A model generated the notes under the pieces. The model did no database searches and was not told the DNA's origin. It saw only the letters and a program-made list of their open reading frames with translations. From contig NZ_AWNH01000096.1 in the NCBI RefSeq assembly GCF_000482245.1, positions 1-64,000 on the forward strand: 64,000 bases of DNA. Reading direction: 5' to 3'. The position numbers and the translations under genes were made by a program. Shown here piece after piece: positions 25,784-35,403 of the stretch (position 1 is the stretch's first letter; every line of letters begins with the position of its first letter). The DNA is from Leptolyngbya sp. Heron Island J. GTDB taxonomy: Bacteria > Cyanobacteriota > Cyanobacteriia > Phormidesmidales > Phormidesmidaceae.

Positions 25784-27154
25784 ATGTCGCATCAAAAAGT
25801 TGTTCTTCTAGATGGCAGAGGCGTAGGCGACGATGATCTGAGTCCAGTGTTAGAAACGCTCATGGACGAGCTGCGCAGTAGTGGCGCAACGGTGCAAACG
25901 TTTCCATTGAAAGACATCAAGATGGGCTCCTGTATCGGTTGTTTTAGCTGCTGGATAAAAACACCAGGGCTCTGTGTGGAGCCTGATGCGGGTCGTGACA
26001 TTGTCCAAGCAATCGTCCAGAGTGATGTGACTATTCTATTCACCCCTGTGACATTTGGTGGCTATTCGTCAGAGATCAAAAAGATTCAAGATCGCTGGAT
26101 ACCATTGGTGTTACCTGACTTTTGTATCCATCACGGGGAAGTTCACCACCTACCCCGATATTCACACTATCCACGGCTGGTCGGCATTGGCATTCAACGT
26201 CAGCCGAATGACATGGAAGCTAACCTATTCAATGTGTTGGTAGGACGCAACGCCCTCAACTTTCATGCCCCTACCTATGCTGCAGAGGTGATCTTGAGTA
26301 CCGATAGATCAGACAGAGTCCGTCAACAACTTCAAAAGGTACTGATTAGGAAGGATCCGTTTCCGGTTAAGAAAGTGGTCAAATCACTGATGCCAATGGC
26401 AGAGAGCACCACCATGACGGTTCCAGTCATGGCGACTCCTGGTCGAGCATTGCTGATCGTCGGTAGCCCTAGGGTTAAATCCTCCAGCAGCTCCGGTATT
26501 TTGGGTGGATACGTGTTGGAACAACTCAAACAGCGGGGCTGGGAGACTGAGTCATTGACGCTTAGGGGACACCTGCTGAAGGGTGTAGGGCAAGCCAAAT
26601 TTCTCACGACTGTTGACCAGGCTGATTTAATCCTGTTTGCCTTCCCTTTGTATATCGATTCCCTGCCATTCCTAATGATGAGATCGCTTGAGGTGATGGC
26701 TAAGCATCTCTCTGCCCATTCTCAGGAAAGTCCAAAGCGACTCTTTGCGATCGCAAACAATGGCTTTCCCGAAGCCCATCACAACGCTCTGGCCTTAGCC
26801 ATCTGTCAACAGTTTGCCCTCGATACCAACATGGTTTGGTTGGGGGGCTTAGCCGTAGGTGCTGGAACAGTTGTCTGCCAAAATCCACCTGTCGAGGGAC
26901 TTAGGCAGGCAGGGCGACCCCCTATGAAGCATGGGATTCAGGCCCTGGATATAGTCAGTGCATCCCTGGCAGAGGGACAAAGCGTTCCTCCCAAAGCGGC
27001 TAAATTGATGGCTAAAACGCCGATTCCTTTGATGCTCTTTAGCCTGTGGCGATGGCTGTTTGTCACAATGGCCAAATGGGGCTGGCGACGAGGTGCTGCT
27101 ATTAACCAGGTTGGAGCAAAAGATCTGTTGGCTCAACCTTATGGAACAGTATGA
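25784..27154 (+). CDS. Tandem flavodoxin-fold NAD(P)H-dependent oxidoreductase
   Basis: A 456-residue protein with two flavodoxin-like (FMN_red) domains. Domain 1 (1-200) has KMGSCIGCFSCWIKTPGLC, giving Cys at 50, 53, 56 and 64, the compact C-x2-C-x2-C-x7-C spacing of iron-sulfur flavoproteins, followed by FTPVTFGGYSSEIKK. Domain 2 (from ~222) starts with ALLIVGSPRVKSSSSSGILG (phosphate-binding loop for FMN) and has FAFPLYIDSLPFLM. A C-terminal hydrophobic tail (PIPLMLFSLWRWLFVTMAKW) may touch the membrane. A good ribosome binding site (TAGGAGG) precedes the ATG. Substrate unknown; the duplicated upstream element suggests tight regulation. Confidence 0.85.
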   Translation: MSHQKVVLLDGRGVGDDDLSPVLETLMDELRSSGATVQTFPLKDIKMGSCIGCFSCWIKTPGLCVEPDAGRDIVQAIVQSDVTILFTPVTFGGYSSEIKKIQDRWIPLVLPDFCIHHGEVHHLPRYSHYPRLVGIGIQRQPNDMEANLFNVLVGRNALNFHAPTYAAEVILSTDRSDRVRQQLQKVLIRKDPFPVKKVVKSLMPMAESTTMTVPVMATPGRALLIVGSPRVKSSSSSGILGGYVLEQLKQRGWETESLTLRGHLLKGVGQAKFLTTVDQADLILFAFPLYIDSLPFLMMRSLEVMAKHLSAHSQESPKRLFAIANNGFPEAHHNALALAICQQFALDTNMVWLGGLAVGAGTVVCQNPPVEGLRQAGRPPMKHGIQALDIVSASLAEGQSVPPKAAKLMAKTPIPLMLFSLWRWLFVTMAKWGWRRGAAINQVGAKDLLAQPYGTV

Positions 27155-27254
27155 GAAGCACCTAAAACATTCTCACTTGGTAATTTCGAATTAAATAGTT
27201 GCACGCTTGAGCCAACAGTCAAATAAATAATCACCGCTATAAAAGTCACCGCTA

Positions 27255-28493
27255 TCAGCACACTTCAAACGTCAACCCAGCTGCTTTCACCAAACGTTCG
27301 ATCAAGACATCGCCAAACATCGCTGCCGGTGTCCAAAATCCCCCCGCCTTAGCAGACGGTGGAAAATCCTCTGCCAAACATAATCCCGCCTGGCCCAAAA
27401 TCTTAGCTGTGGACCCATAGCCTGGATCGCGATCGCCCGTCACCTTCACCTGAATAGTTTGGCCCTCGGCAGTTGTCCCCCAGAACCGCAAATCATAAAA
27501 CCCCTGCTCCTGGGCGGCCTGACTTGGCCCTTCCCCCGGTTTAGGAATCAGCGTATTCTCCAATAACCAGCGCGTCGGTGAGAATGCCATGGCCGCTGCT
27601 ACACCGACTAAACTAACACTAAGACCCTGAGCCACCAGCCAACCTGTGGCATTAGCCCCGGTCAATACCGCCTCATCATACTGAAACTGTTTACCGTAGG
27701 CATAATCCAGCAAAGCATTCGACCGCAGCACGATTCGGGTATTAATGGCCGCCATCACAAAAGGCGACACCCACCCTTGAAAATCCGGATCGTACTGTAC
27801 CGGAACCAGGATCGGGGGATGCTCCAAAGACTGGCTAGGGCAAAGGGAATAAGGGTTGTCCAACTCCTGACGCAGGGCCGGATCACCACTAGCCTCTTTT
27901 GCCAAATTAATACCACTGGCAGCAGTCCCCCCCGAGACACCACCTCGGGCTGCTATAAGGCGCATTTTGATGCGATCGCAAACTCCCCCAAACTGTTGTT
28001 TTGCCTGTTGCTGCAGATAGTACACACCTAAATCAGACGGAATCGAGTCAAACCCACAGCTGTGGACAATCCGTGCCCCAGAACGCTCAGCAGTGGCACT
28101 ATATCGCTGAATCATCTGGCGAATCCACTGGGGCTCCCCGGTCAGATCGCAATAGTCAGTGCCAGTCTCCGCACACACCTTAACCAGCGGTTCCCCGTAC
28201 AGGGCGTAGGGACCAACGGTGGAGATAACAACCTGGGTTTGGTCACACATATGCCGCAGACTGGCTTCATCGGCAACGTCTGCGATGATCTGGGGGAGGT
28301 TGCTGGCTCCTAGATCAGACACCAGGGCATTTAACTTAGCCTGGGAACGACCTGCGATCGCCCACGTAACAGAGCCATTTCCCCCAACCTGCTTTAGCAA
28401 ATACTCACAGAGAATACGGCCAACAAATCCTGTTGCCCCAAAAACGACCAAATCATAGCGGTGAGTGTGATCAACCATGTCAATTTCTACCAT
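27255..28493 (-). CDS. Saccharopine dehydrogenase-like / trans-acting enoyl reductase family protein
   Basis: A 412-residue oxidoreductase. The N-terminal Rossmann fold has DLVVFGATGFVGRILCEYLL and the cofactor-proximal AIAGRSQAKLN; later ISTVGPYALYGEPLVKVCAE and IVHSCGFDSIPSDLG are the family's characteristic blocks. Members include trans-acting enoyl reductases of lipid synthesis and many plant and bacterial proteins of unknown substrate. Partial decayed copies of this gene lie at 22502 and 25257. It ends convergent with the flavodoxin-fold gene and is followed upstream by the S9 peptidase gene on the same strand (27 bases apart). Confidence 0.88.
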   Translation of the reverse strand: MVEIDMVDHTHRYDLVVFGATGFVGRILCEYLLKQVGGNGSVTWAIAGRSQAKLNALVSDLGASNLPQIIADVADEASLRHMCDQTQVVISTVGPYALYGEPLVKVCAETGTDYCDLTGEPQWIRQMIQRYSATAERSGARIVHSCGFDSIPSDLGVYYLQQQAKQQFGGVCDRIKMRLIAARGGVSGGTAASGINLAKEASGDPALRQELDNPYSLCPSQSLEHPPILVPVQYDPDFQGWVSPFVMAAINTRIVLRSNALLDYAYGKQFQYDEAVLTGANATGWLVAQGLSVSLVGVAAAMAFSPTRWLLENTLIPKPGEGPSQAAQEQGFYDLRFWGTTAEGQTIQVKVTGDRDPGYGSTAKILGQAGLCLAEDFPPSAKAGGFWTPAAMFGDVLIERLVKAAGLTFEVC

Positions 28494-28519
28494 TAATTGT
28501 TATCTCAGTGATGCTGTTG

Positions 28520-30442
28520 TCACAACCCCCAAATCTCCACTGCTTCCAGCTCTTCAGCAGGCTCAAACCCAAAGACCCGGCTATAAAAATAAAATTCAGC
28601 GTCCAAAGCCCGCTTGATGTTGTCCGCTTTGCGAAAACCGTGTTGTTCTCCTTCAAACAACAAATATGCCACCGGGATAGTCTTTTCCCGTAGAGCATTG
28701 ACCATTAACTCAGCCTGGTTGGGGGGTACAATTTTGTCTTCATCCCCCTGCAGGAAAATAACCGGACAGGAAAGCTGGTCAGCAAAGTTGATGGGCGAGC
28801 GGGCCTCATAGAGGTCTTTGCGCTCAGGGTAGGGACCCACCAGGCTGTCCAGATAGCGCGACTCAAACTTATGGGTATCCATCGCCAGGGCTGCCATATC
28901 GCTAACGCCATAGTAGCTGGCTCCTGCCTTAAAGACATCGCGAAACGTCAGCGCTCCCAGGGTGGTGTAGCCCCCGGCACTACCACCGTCAATCGCTAGC
29001 TGCTCGGGGTCAGCTTTGCCCTGAGCCACCAGATAGTTGGCCCCGTTAACACAGTCATCAATATCAACAATCCCCCAGTTCCCCTTCAGCCGCTCACGGT
29101 AGGCCCGACCATAGCCCGTACTGCCACCATAGTTCACATCCAACACGGCAAAGCCACGGCTAGTCCAATATTGAATTGCGGGATTAAAGTTTGAAGAGGT
29201 GGCTGCTGTGGGTCCGCCGTGGCTCTTCACCAGCAGAGGGGGACGGCTACCCTCAGGGGCAATGTAGTCTTTGTTTTTAGGTGGATAATAGATGCCATAG
29301 GCAGAGAGATTGTTACTGGTTGGAAATGTAATCGTCTCCGGAGTTGAGAGATAGCCCTGATCAATTTCTAAGGTGCTAGAACGTCTGAGCTCAGTGGTCT
29401 CGCCCGTTAATAAATCGAAACGAACCAAAACGCTGGGCTGTCTGGGGGAACCCCCTAAAAAGACAATAAAATCGGCTCCTACCTGAAGACCGCCTATGCT
29501 GGCATAGGGTGTGTCAATTTTAGTGAGGGTGAGAGTCGTCGTATCTAGTTGCGCTAACTGTTGTATACCCTTGTGTTTGTAGGTACACACTAAAGTCTGA
29601 GCAGAGACAAACCCGTAGGTTGACATGCCAAACCCCCACTGGGGCAAGCCAAATTCAGCCTCTAATGGGTAGAGGGGTTCAATGGTTTGATGATGCCAAC
29701 GATAGAGATTCCACCAGCCAGTGGCATCGCCAATAAAGTATAAAATTCCATCCGGGGACCACTGGGGTTGAAAGATGGACTCGTTCAGGCTACCCGCCAC
29801 CTTTTGAGGCTTTGCCAGGGTGCCGTCAGTGGCAATCTTGGCTACCCAGAGTTCGGTGCCATCCCAGGGCATGTTGGGATGATTCCAGCTGAGCCAGGCT
29901 AGCTGTGTGCCATCGGGGCTGAGGCGAGGGGTGGAGTAAAAATCACAGCCCGAGACTAAAACTGTTTGGGTCTGATCGTCGAGGGCAATGGCAACAATGG
30001 TATTGATGGCAGCCTGGTCGCTTTGGGTATGGTCTTCGCGAACACAGATCAGTCGCTGCCGGGGGCGATCCACAACTCCATCGGCATACCGTAATGCTTG
30101 CTCGGGGGTGAGTGGCTTGGGTACTGGATCTGACGATTGCTGATACAGTCTCTGGTCTAGAAAATTGGCAAAGTATATCTCACCTTGATCTATCCAGTAG
30201 GCTCCACCGCCATATTCATGCACACGAGTGCGAACATTAAAGTCGGTGGGGGTAACATCCGAGATTTCTCCATCAGTCGTGCGGCGCACAATCAGGCTAC
30301 GGCCTTTTTCAGTGGGGCGCAGCTCATTCCAGTAAATATCACTGCCATCCAGATGGATGCTCCCGAGGCGGATGGAATTAGACACAATTACCTCAGAAGT
30401 AATGGGGGATTGCCAAGCGCCGTAGGGTGCTGTTTTTGCCAT
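28520..30442 (-). CDS. S9 family peptidase (prolyl oligopeptidase/acylaminoacyl type)
   Basis: A 640-residue serine peptidase from the ATG at 30442 (GAGGACATCT upstream). The N-terminal half is a seven-bladed WD40-like propeller with repeated …[12 protein letters not shown] and [11 protein letters not shown] blades; the C-terminal third is an alpha/beta hydrolase with the nucleophile motif [10 protein letters not shown], the acid in [10 protein letters not shown] and the histidine in EGEQHGFR. No signal peptide is evident, so it acts in the cytoplasm on short peptides. It is full length and lies upstream of the enoyl-reductase-like gene. Confidence 0.95.
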   Translation of the reverse strand: MAKTAPYGAWQSPITSEVIVSNSIRLGSIHLDGSDIYWNELRPTEKGRSLIVRRTTDGEISDVTPTDFNVRTRVHEYGGGAYWIDQGEIYFANFLDQRLYQQSSDPVPKPLTPEQALRYADGVVDRPRQRLICVREDHTQSDQAAINTIVAIALDDQTQTVLVSGCDFYSTPRLSPDGTQLAWLSWNHPNMPWDGTELWVAKIATDGTLAKPQKVAGSLNESIFQPQWSPDGILYFIGDATGWWNLYRWHHQTIEPLYPLEAEFGLPQWGFGMSTYGFVSAQTLVCTYKHKGIQQLAQLDTTTLTLTKIDTPYASIGGLQVGADFIVFLGGSPRQPSVLVRFDLLTGETTELRRSSTLEIDQGYLSTPETITFPTSNNLSAYGIYYPPKNKDYIAPEGSRPPLLVKSHGGPTAATSSNFNPAIQYWTSRGFAVLDVNYGGSTGYGRAYRERLKGNWGIVDIDDCVNGANYLVAQGKADPEQLAIDGGSAGGYTTLGALTFRDVFKAGASYYGVSDMAALAMDTHKFESRYLDSLVGPYPERKDLYEARSPINFADQLSCPVIFLQGDEDKIVPPNQAELMVNALREKTIPVAYLLFEGEQHGFRKADNIKRALDAEFYFYSRVFGFEPAEELEAVEIWGL

Positions 30443-30699
30443 AGATGTCCTCACTGTGTTTCTGATACCTCATTACATAATCAGGGAGTATGCTGATGTG
30501 TCTACCTGAATCAACAATGCTAACTAATATTCAGTCTCTTGAGAATCTATCTAAACACCTACAACGTCAGACCATATTTAGGAACATTTGTAATGTATTG
30601 AGCCTTGATTCAAGGTGCAAAGTCTAATAGCTTAGGTGGGGTGATAGGACATGCGATCGCACGTTTAGCAACTCTCGACTTCATCTATGTTGACCCTAA

Positions 30700-31518
30700 T
30701 CAGCGTCCTTGCAGTTGTTTCAACAGGTGTAAAAAACCTTTGGATATACTGTCTGAGTGGATAGTTTGTTCTGATGATGAGCCCAGGTCTTTGGCCGTAA
30801 CCAGAGTACTATTGGCGAGCACCTGGGTCATCTCTTGGGCCGCTTTGTAGGGCACCATAGCATCATGCTCCGCATGCCATAGCGTCACCGGTTGTTGAAG
30901 CGCTGAAATATCAAACCCCCAAGGGCGAATCTGCAGCTGACTTTCTCGGGCCATACCGATATGGTGGTTGGCGCGAGCATCTTTCAATATATTGAGCATG
31001 TGGGGATGATCAGATTGCTGCACAGAAAAAGCCTCTAGCCATGTTGCATAGTCAGCCTGAATCTCGGCCATGGGTCTGACTAAAAAACGGTTATAGGTGA
31101 CTTGATCGTCATGGGAATAGTGACGGATAACATTTTCTAAAAAGACGGCGGGCACACCATCTAATACCCAAACATGAGTAATGATGTCAGGAAACGCAAA
31201 AGCCGTTGCATAGGCATAAACCGCCCCAGCAGAACAGCCAACGGCAATAGCAGATTGAATATTTAAGGCATGGATGAGTTGAGAAAAGATAATATTCCAG
31301 TCGGCAACACATTCTATGGAAAAAATAGACGAATCTCCATAGCCCGGTCGCTCTAGCACAATGCAACGTACACCTGCTTGCTCGATGGCCTGTATCCATT
31401 CATCGCCGAGCCACGAGCTGCCGAGCAGACCATGGAATAGGAGTAGAGTGTGTTGTCCTTGTCCATATACTTGATAGGCAATTTTGCCGTCCTTAAGGAC
31501 AATAAATTGTTTTGACAT
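30700..31518 (-). CDS. Alpha/beta hydrolase
   Basis: A 272-residue alpha/beta-hydrolase-fold enzyme. The oxyanion region LLFHGLLGSSWLGDEW, the nucleophile elbow AVGCSAGAVYAYA (S in G-C-S-A-G), an acid in WHAEHDAMVP and a late region with conserved spacing are present, though the expected catalytic His near the C-terminus (around SSSEQTIHSDS) is only tentatively placed. The substrate is unknown. It is divergent from the AraC gene at 31642. The stretch 30455-30699 between this gene and the S9 gene shows nothing notable. Confidence 0.85.
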   Translation of the reverse strand: MSKQFIVLKDGKIAYQVYGQGQHTLLLFHGLLGSSWLGDEWIQAIEQAGVRCIVLERPGYGDSSIFSIECVADWNIIFSQLIHALNIQSAIAVGCSAGAVYAYATAFAFPDIITHVWVLDGVPAVFLENVIRHYSHDDQVTYNRFLVRPMAEIQADYATWLEAFSVQQSDHPHMLNILKDARANHHIGMARESQLQIRPWGFDISALQQPVTLWHAEHDAMVPYKAAQEMTQVLANSTLVTAKDLGSSSEQTIHSDSISKGFLHLLKQLQGR

Positions 31519-31641
31519 TTTGCAATATTTGCATAGCTTGACTCTCCGTCTATTCTAGTTAAGAATAATTCCCAATTGCTGGCTAAGTACTTCTCCTGGA
31601 AAGACAGCCAGTGCACCCATGCCTAACCTGAGATCAGTCCT

Positions 31642-32667
31642 ATGCCCCTCGATCACGCTCGGACCATTACTCAAGTCGAATATGATGCCATTTGGCAAGA
31701 AGCCAGTGAGTGTGGTGAGGTGGCCTGGAAATGGAACGGGATTGAATGCTGGCAGTCTATTCCCCAGGGATTGGGAAAAGGTGAGAAACGAGTTATTAGG
31801 CTACAGCCAGGGCTAACGCTCTATATCTATACCAGCTGGTATGTGCGATCGCTGCAGTTAAACTATCACTCCACTACCAAAGACAAGCTGCTGTCCAATT
31901 TTTATTTACTGGGGGGGCACCGCACAATTAACCCTGGTATTCAGCTCGAAGCCGACAGAGAGGAAACGGCGGGTGAAACCTGCCTCTGTCATATTGCTGA
32001 GGCGCAATCGATTGAATACTACCCGGCTGAACAACCCCACAAAAATCTCGGCATTGCCATTGATTTTGAACGACTGCGCTCATTTGGGTTTGCCCAGGAA
32101 GATGCACCGCCCCCCTTGCGACAGCTGGCCCAGGGGAAAGTCGTGGACAGTTTCCATCAATCTTTGAATCACACCACCCCGATGATGCAACAGATTCTCC
32201 AGCAGTTGCTGGACTGTCCCTATGGCGGGGCTGTAAAACGGATGTATTTAGAAAGCAAGGTGTTGGAGCTTTTGGCACTGCAGTTTCATCACCTGAGTAA
32301 GGTACAGCGTTCGGAGCTGGGGCTTCCTAAATTACGGTCAGGCGATATTGAACGGCTGCAGCTAGCGCGAGACATTCTAAGACAAAAATTTAACGACCCA
32401 CCCTCTCTGCTAGAGCTGGCCAGGCAGGTGGGGCTAAATGACTATAAGCTCAAGCGAGGCTTTCGTCAGGTGTTTGATACGACGGTGTTTGGCTATGTGC
32501 ATGCCTGTCGTATGGAGCAGGCTCAGCATCTGCTGTGCGATCGCGGCTTGAGAATTGCTGATGTCGCCGAACGGGTAGGCTATGCCAGTCCTAGCCGATT
32601 TTGCCATGCCTTCAAGCGACATACAGAGCTGACTCCCAGCGATTATCGCCGTCAGTTTAAGGCGTGA
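31642..32667 (+). CDS. AraC-family regulator, PchR-like
   Basis: A 341-residue regulator, third paralogue of the set at 3841 and 12415. It has an N-terminal sensing region (with QQILQQLLDCPYGGAVKRMY and LESKVLELLAL) and a C-terminal double helix-turn-helix (LLELARQVGLNDYKLKRGFR, TTVFGYVHACRMEQA, VAERVGYASPSRFCHAF). It should activate the AMIN-TonB receptor 127 bases downstream on the same strand in response to its ferric siderophore. Confidence 0.93.
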   Translation: MPLDHARTITQVEYDAIWQEASECGEVAWKWNGIECWQSIPQGLGKGEKRVIRLQPGLTLYIYTSWYVRSLQLNYHSTTKDKLLSNFYLLGGHRTINPGIQLEADREETAGETCLCHIAEAQSIEYYPAEQPHKNLGIAIDFERLRSFGFAQEDAPPPLRQLAQGKVVDSFHQSLNHTTPMMQQILQQLLDCPYGGAVKRMYLESKVLELLALQFHHLSKVQRSELGLPKLRSGDIERLQLARDILRQKFNDPPSLLELARQVGLNDYKLKRGFRQVFDTTVFGYVHACRMEQAQHLLCDRGLRIADVAERVGYASPSRFCHAFKRHTELTPSDYRRQFKA

Positions 32668-32712
32668 CGAAAAAAAATCCTGATCGGACAGAAAAAAAAT
32701 CCGTTTGCGACA
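32667..32712 (+). promoter_or_regulatory. Direct repeats, candidate AraC operator
   Basis: GACGAAAAAAAATCCTGATC is followed closely by GGACAGAAAAAAAATCCG. The shared core GAC-(x)-GAAAAAAAATCC appears twice, about 23 bases apart, roughly 85 bases before the receptor's start and directly after the regulator's stop. Spacing of about two helical turns on one strand suits an AraC-type activator. No close counterpart was found at the other two receptors beyond CAGTCGGAAAAT near 3810. Confidence 0.4.
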
Positions 32713-32793
32713 ACCTTAAATTTCTCAAATCCCGTATCGTCAAGTTTATTAGGAATCTTTCTTGATTGACTTTAGTTGCGTGAGTGTGAGGCT

Positions 32794-35355
32794 ATGGGTA
32801 AGCAGGATATGGGGTATCGGATCGTGTCGCTCTTGGCATCTGCGCCGCTCTTGGCATCTGCGCCGCTCTTGGCGTCTGCGCCGCTCTTGGCATCTGCGCC
32901 GCTCTTGGCGTCGAGTTGGGCACTGTTGGGCCAGTCAGCCTGGGCGGAGGAGACTATCCGACCCAATCATCTATCAGCTCCTTCCATAGTCCAAGGAGAA
33001 CACTCCCTGGCTCAGGCATTTGTCCAGGTGATTGACGTCCAGGTAAACCCCACAGAGGTAGGGGTGGAGGTGATGCTTAAAACCGCAGATGGAGTATTGG
33101 AGCCCTCTGGCACATCTGTTGTGGGCAATGCCCTGATTGCCGAGATTCCCAACGCGGTGCTGGCCAATGGCGAAGCGTTTCAGGCGGTGGACCCGGCAGA
33201 GGGGATCGCTTTAGTTTCTGTCGATCCCACGGCGAACGGTCTGCGTGTCACCATTACAGGAGCTGATGCCCCTCCCATGGCAGAGGTGCGGGCGGAGGCA
33301 CAAGGACTAGTGCTGAGCATCGCTACAGCAGCCGGTGATGATTCGCTGCGTCTGTTGGTGACAGGTGAGCAAGAACAAGACTATCGTGCCACCCAAGCCA
33401 CCGTTGGCACCCGGACAGCAACATCGATTTTGGAGGTGCCACAATCGATTCAGGTGGTGCCTCAGTCAGTGCTCGAAGACCAAAATGCAACCCTCAATAG
33501 CGCCCTGAGAAATATCAGTGGTGTACAATCCTCTGCTGCTTCAGTGCGATCGCAGGTGACGTCTGTTATTATTCGCGGGTTTGATATCGACAACACGTTA
33601 ATCAATGGTTTGAGAGACCCGACGTTTACAGATCTCGGTCTTGGGCAAACCAATATTGAGCGCGTGGAAGTACTTAAAGGTCCCGCTTCTGTGTTGTATG
33701 GTCTAGGGGATCCGGGCGGCACGATTAATGTTGTTACCAAACAGCCGCTACGGGAACCATTCTATGAATTAGATTACACCATAGACAATTTTGGGCTGCA
33801 ACGCCCTGCCTTTGATGTATCTGGCCCATTGAATGCTGATCAAACCCTATTGTATCGACTCAATGGCTTTGTTGAATTTGGCGAGAACTTTGTGGATTTT
33901 GAAGACGTTGAGTCTCGTCCTTTTATCGCCCCCACGCTGGCGTGGCAAATTAATGACGATACAACCTTGACGCTAGAAGCCAACTATTTGAGAAATAATA
34001 CAACGGGTGATGCACCCTCGTTACCGGCTGTGGGCACGGTGATTGACAACCCCAATGGTGAGATTGATCTAGATGTCAACTTGGGGGAACCTGATTTAAC
34101 CGAAACTAGGGAACAGGTAACTCGTATTGGCTATCGTCTGGAGCATCAGCTTGATAATAACTGGGCCGTTCGCAGTGAGTTTGGCGGGGCCTTTTTCCGA
34201 GAGTTGACCAACACAATTGCCTTTCCCTTGGGGCTGCTATCCGACCAGCGCACCCTACTGCGAGCCCTAGTGGATGTGGATACTGACCGCGATAGCTATA
34301 CCTTAAACAACAGCGTAGTGGGAAGTTTTAACACAGGCTCCATTGACCATCAGCTGCTGGTAGGAGTGGAACTGGCCAGGGAAAATTTGACGGATCGATT
34401 GGTGGCTAATTTTCTAGATCCGATTGATATTTTTGATCCGGTGTATAGCCCTGATAATGTTGGCTTTGAGGTGCTGCGGCAAGATGTTTTTAGTCGCACC
34501 GATTCGTTGGGGATCTATGCCCAAGATCAGATTTCGTTTACGGATGATCTGATCTTGGTGCTGGGGGGGCGATTTGATATTGCCGGGGTGAGCAATGATG
34601 ATGCGATCGCACAAACCGACGAGTTTCAACAAGATGAAGCCTTTAGCCCCCGCGTGGGTTTAGTCTATCAGCCCAGTGATGATGTCTCTCTCTATGGCAG
34701 CTATGCCCGCTCGTTTACTCCCCAGGCCGGACAAACCTTTACCGGAGACTCCTTTAGACCAGAGCGCGGCACCCAATATGAGCTAGGTATTAAGGCAAAT
34801 TTGTTGCAAGACAAACTATTTGCAAATCTTGCCTTTTTTGACCTGACCCGCACCAACGTCCTTACGACCGATCCAGATAATGGGTTGTTTCAAATTCAAA
34901 CCGGGGAACAACGCTCTCGAGGCATTGAGCTAGACGTGCAAGGTGAAATTTTACCCGGCTGGAATGTGATTGCTAGCTATGCGCTAACGGATGCCGAAAT
35001 TACAGAAGATGAAGTCTTTGAAGATGGAAACACTCTTTTTAATGTGCCTAGTCATTCAGGGAGTTTATGGACGGTATACGAGCTACAGCAGGGCTCCCTG
35101 GAAGGATTAGGCTTTGGCCTGGGACTATTCTTTGTAGGAGAGCGAGAAGGAGATCTTAACAACACCTTCGAGCTACCGTCCTATGTCCGTTCCGATGGGT
35201 TGGTGTACTATCAACGCGATCGCTTTCGTGCCCAAATCAATGTACAAAATCTGTTTGATATTGATTTCTTTGAGGCCTCACGCAGCGGTAATGACCTAGA
35301 AATTATTCCAGGTCAGCCCTTAACTGTGTCAGCACAGGTGTCATGGCAGTTCTGA
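32794..35355 (+). CDS. TonB-dependent siderophore receptor with AMIN domain
   Basis: An 853-residue receptor from the ATG at 32794 (GTGAGG upstream). The signal peptide contains a five-fold tandem LLASAP repeat and ends near QSAWA-EE. An AMIN domain (FVQVIDVQVNPTEVGVEVML) follows, then a TonB-box-like DSLRLLVTGE, the plug (VPQSIQVVPQSVLEDQ, RVEVLKGPASVLYGLGDPGG) and a barrel ending VSWQF. It follows its PchR-like regulator and precedes a FecB-like lipoprotein gene by under 50 bases, making a complete receptor-regulator-binding protein module. Confidence 0.95.
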   Translation: MGKQDMGYRIVSLLASAPLLASAPLLASAPLLASAPLLASSWALLGQSAWAEETIRPNHLSAPSIVQGEHSLAQAFVQVIDVQVNPTEVGVEVMLKTADGVLEPSGTSVVGNALIAEIPNAVLANGEAFQAVDPAEGIALVSVDPTANGLRVTITGADAPPMAEVRAEAQGLVLSIATAAGDDSLRLLVTGEQEQDYRATQATVGTRTATSILEVPQSIQVVPQSVLEDQNATLNSALRNISGVQSSAASVRSQVTSVIIRGFDIDNTLINGLRDPTFTDLGLGQTNIERVEVLKGPASVLYGLGDPGGTINVVTKQPLREPFYELDYTIDNFGLQRPAFDVSGPLNADQTLLYRLNGFVEFGENFVDFEDVESRPFIAPTLAWQINDDTTLTLEANYLRNNTTGDAPSLPAVGTVIDNPNGEIDLDVNLGEPDLTETREQVTRIGYRLEHQLDNNWAVRSEFGGAFFRELTNTIAFPLGLLSDQRTLLRALVDVDTDRDSYTLNNSVVGSFNTGSIDHQLLVGVELARENLTDRLVANFLDPIDIFDPVYSPDNVGFEVLRQDVFSRTDSLGIYAQDQISFTDDLILVLGGRFDIAGVSNDDAIAQTDEFQQDEAFSPRVGLVYQPSDDVSLYGSYARSFTPQAGQTFTGDSFRPERGTQYELGIKANLLQDKLFANLAFFDLTRTNVLTTDPDNGLFQIQTGEQRSRGIELDVQGEILPGWNVIASYALTDAEITEDEVFEDGNTLFNVPSHSGSLWTVYELQQGSLEGLGFGLGLFFVGEREGDLNNTFELPSYVRSDGLVYYQRDRFRAQINVQNLFDIDFFEASRSGNDLEIIPGQPLTVSAQVSWQF
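32830..32914 (+). repeat. 18-bp tandem repeat inside a signal peptide
   Basis: The unit CTCTTGGCATCTGCGCCG occurs four times from 32830 to 32901 (third copy with GCG for GCA), then a partial fifth. Each unit encodes exactly LLASAP, so copy-number change keeps the reading frame and only lengthens the hydrophobic core. Confidence 0.95.
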
Positions 35356-35403
35356 TGATAGATCTGGAGACATCCGATGACACAGCGTAACCACTGGAGA
35401 TAT

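Noticed and set aside
25530-25811. 93-codon plus-strand frame upstream of the flavodoxin-fold gene
   Set aside because: It is made mostly of the duplicated 43-base element and has no ribosome binding site or protein-like composition; it overlaps a well-supported start.
32772-32966. Antisense open frame over the 18-bp repeats (DAKSGA repeats), and the idea of a CRISPR-like array
   Set aside because: The repeat units are contiguous with no spacers and encode the signal peptide of a clear TonB receptor on the plus strand; the antisense frame is a by-product of the repeat.
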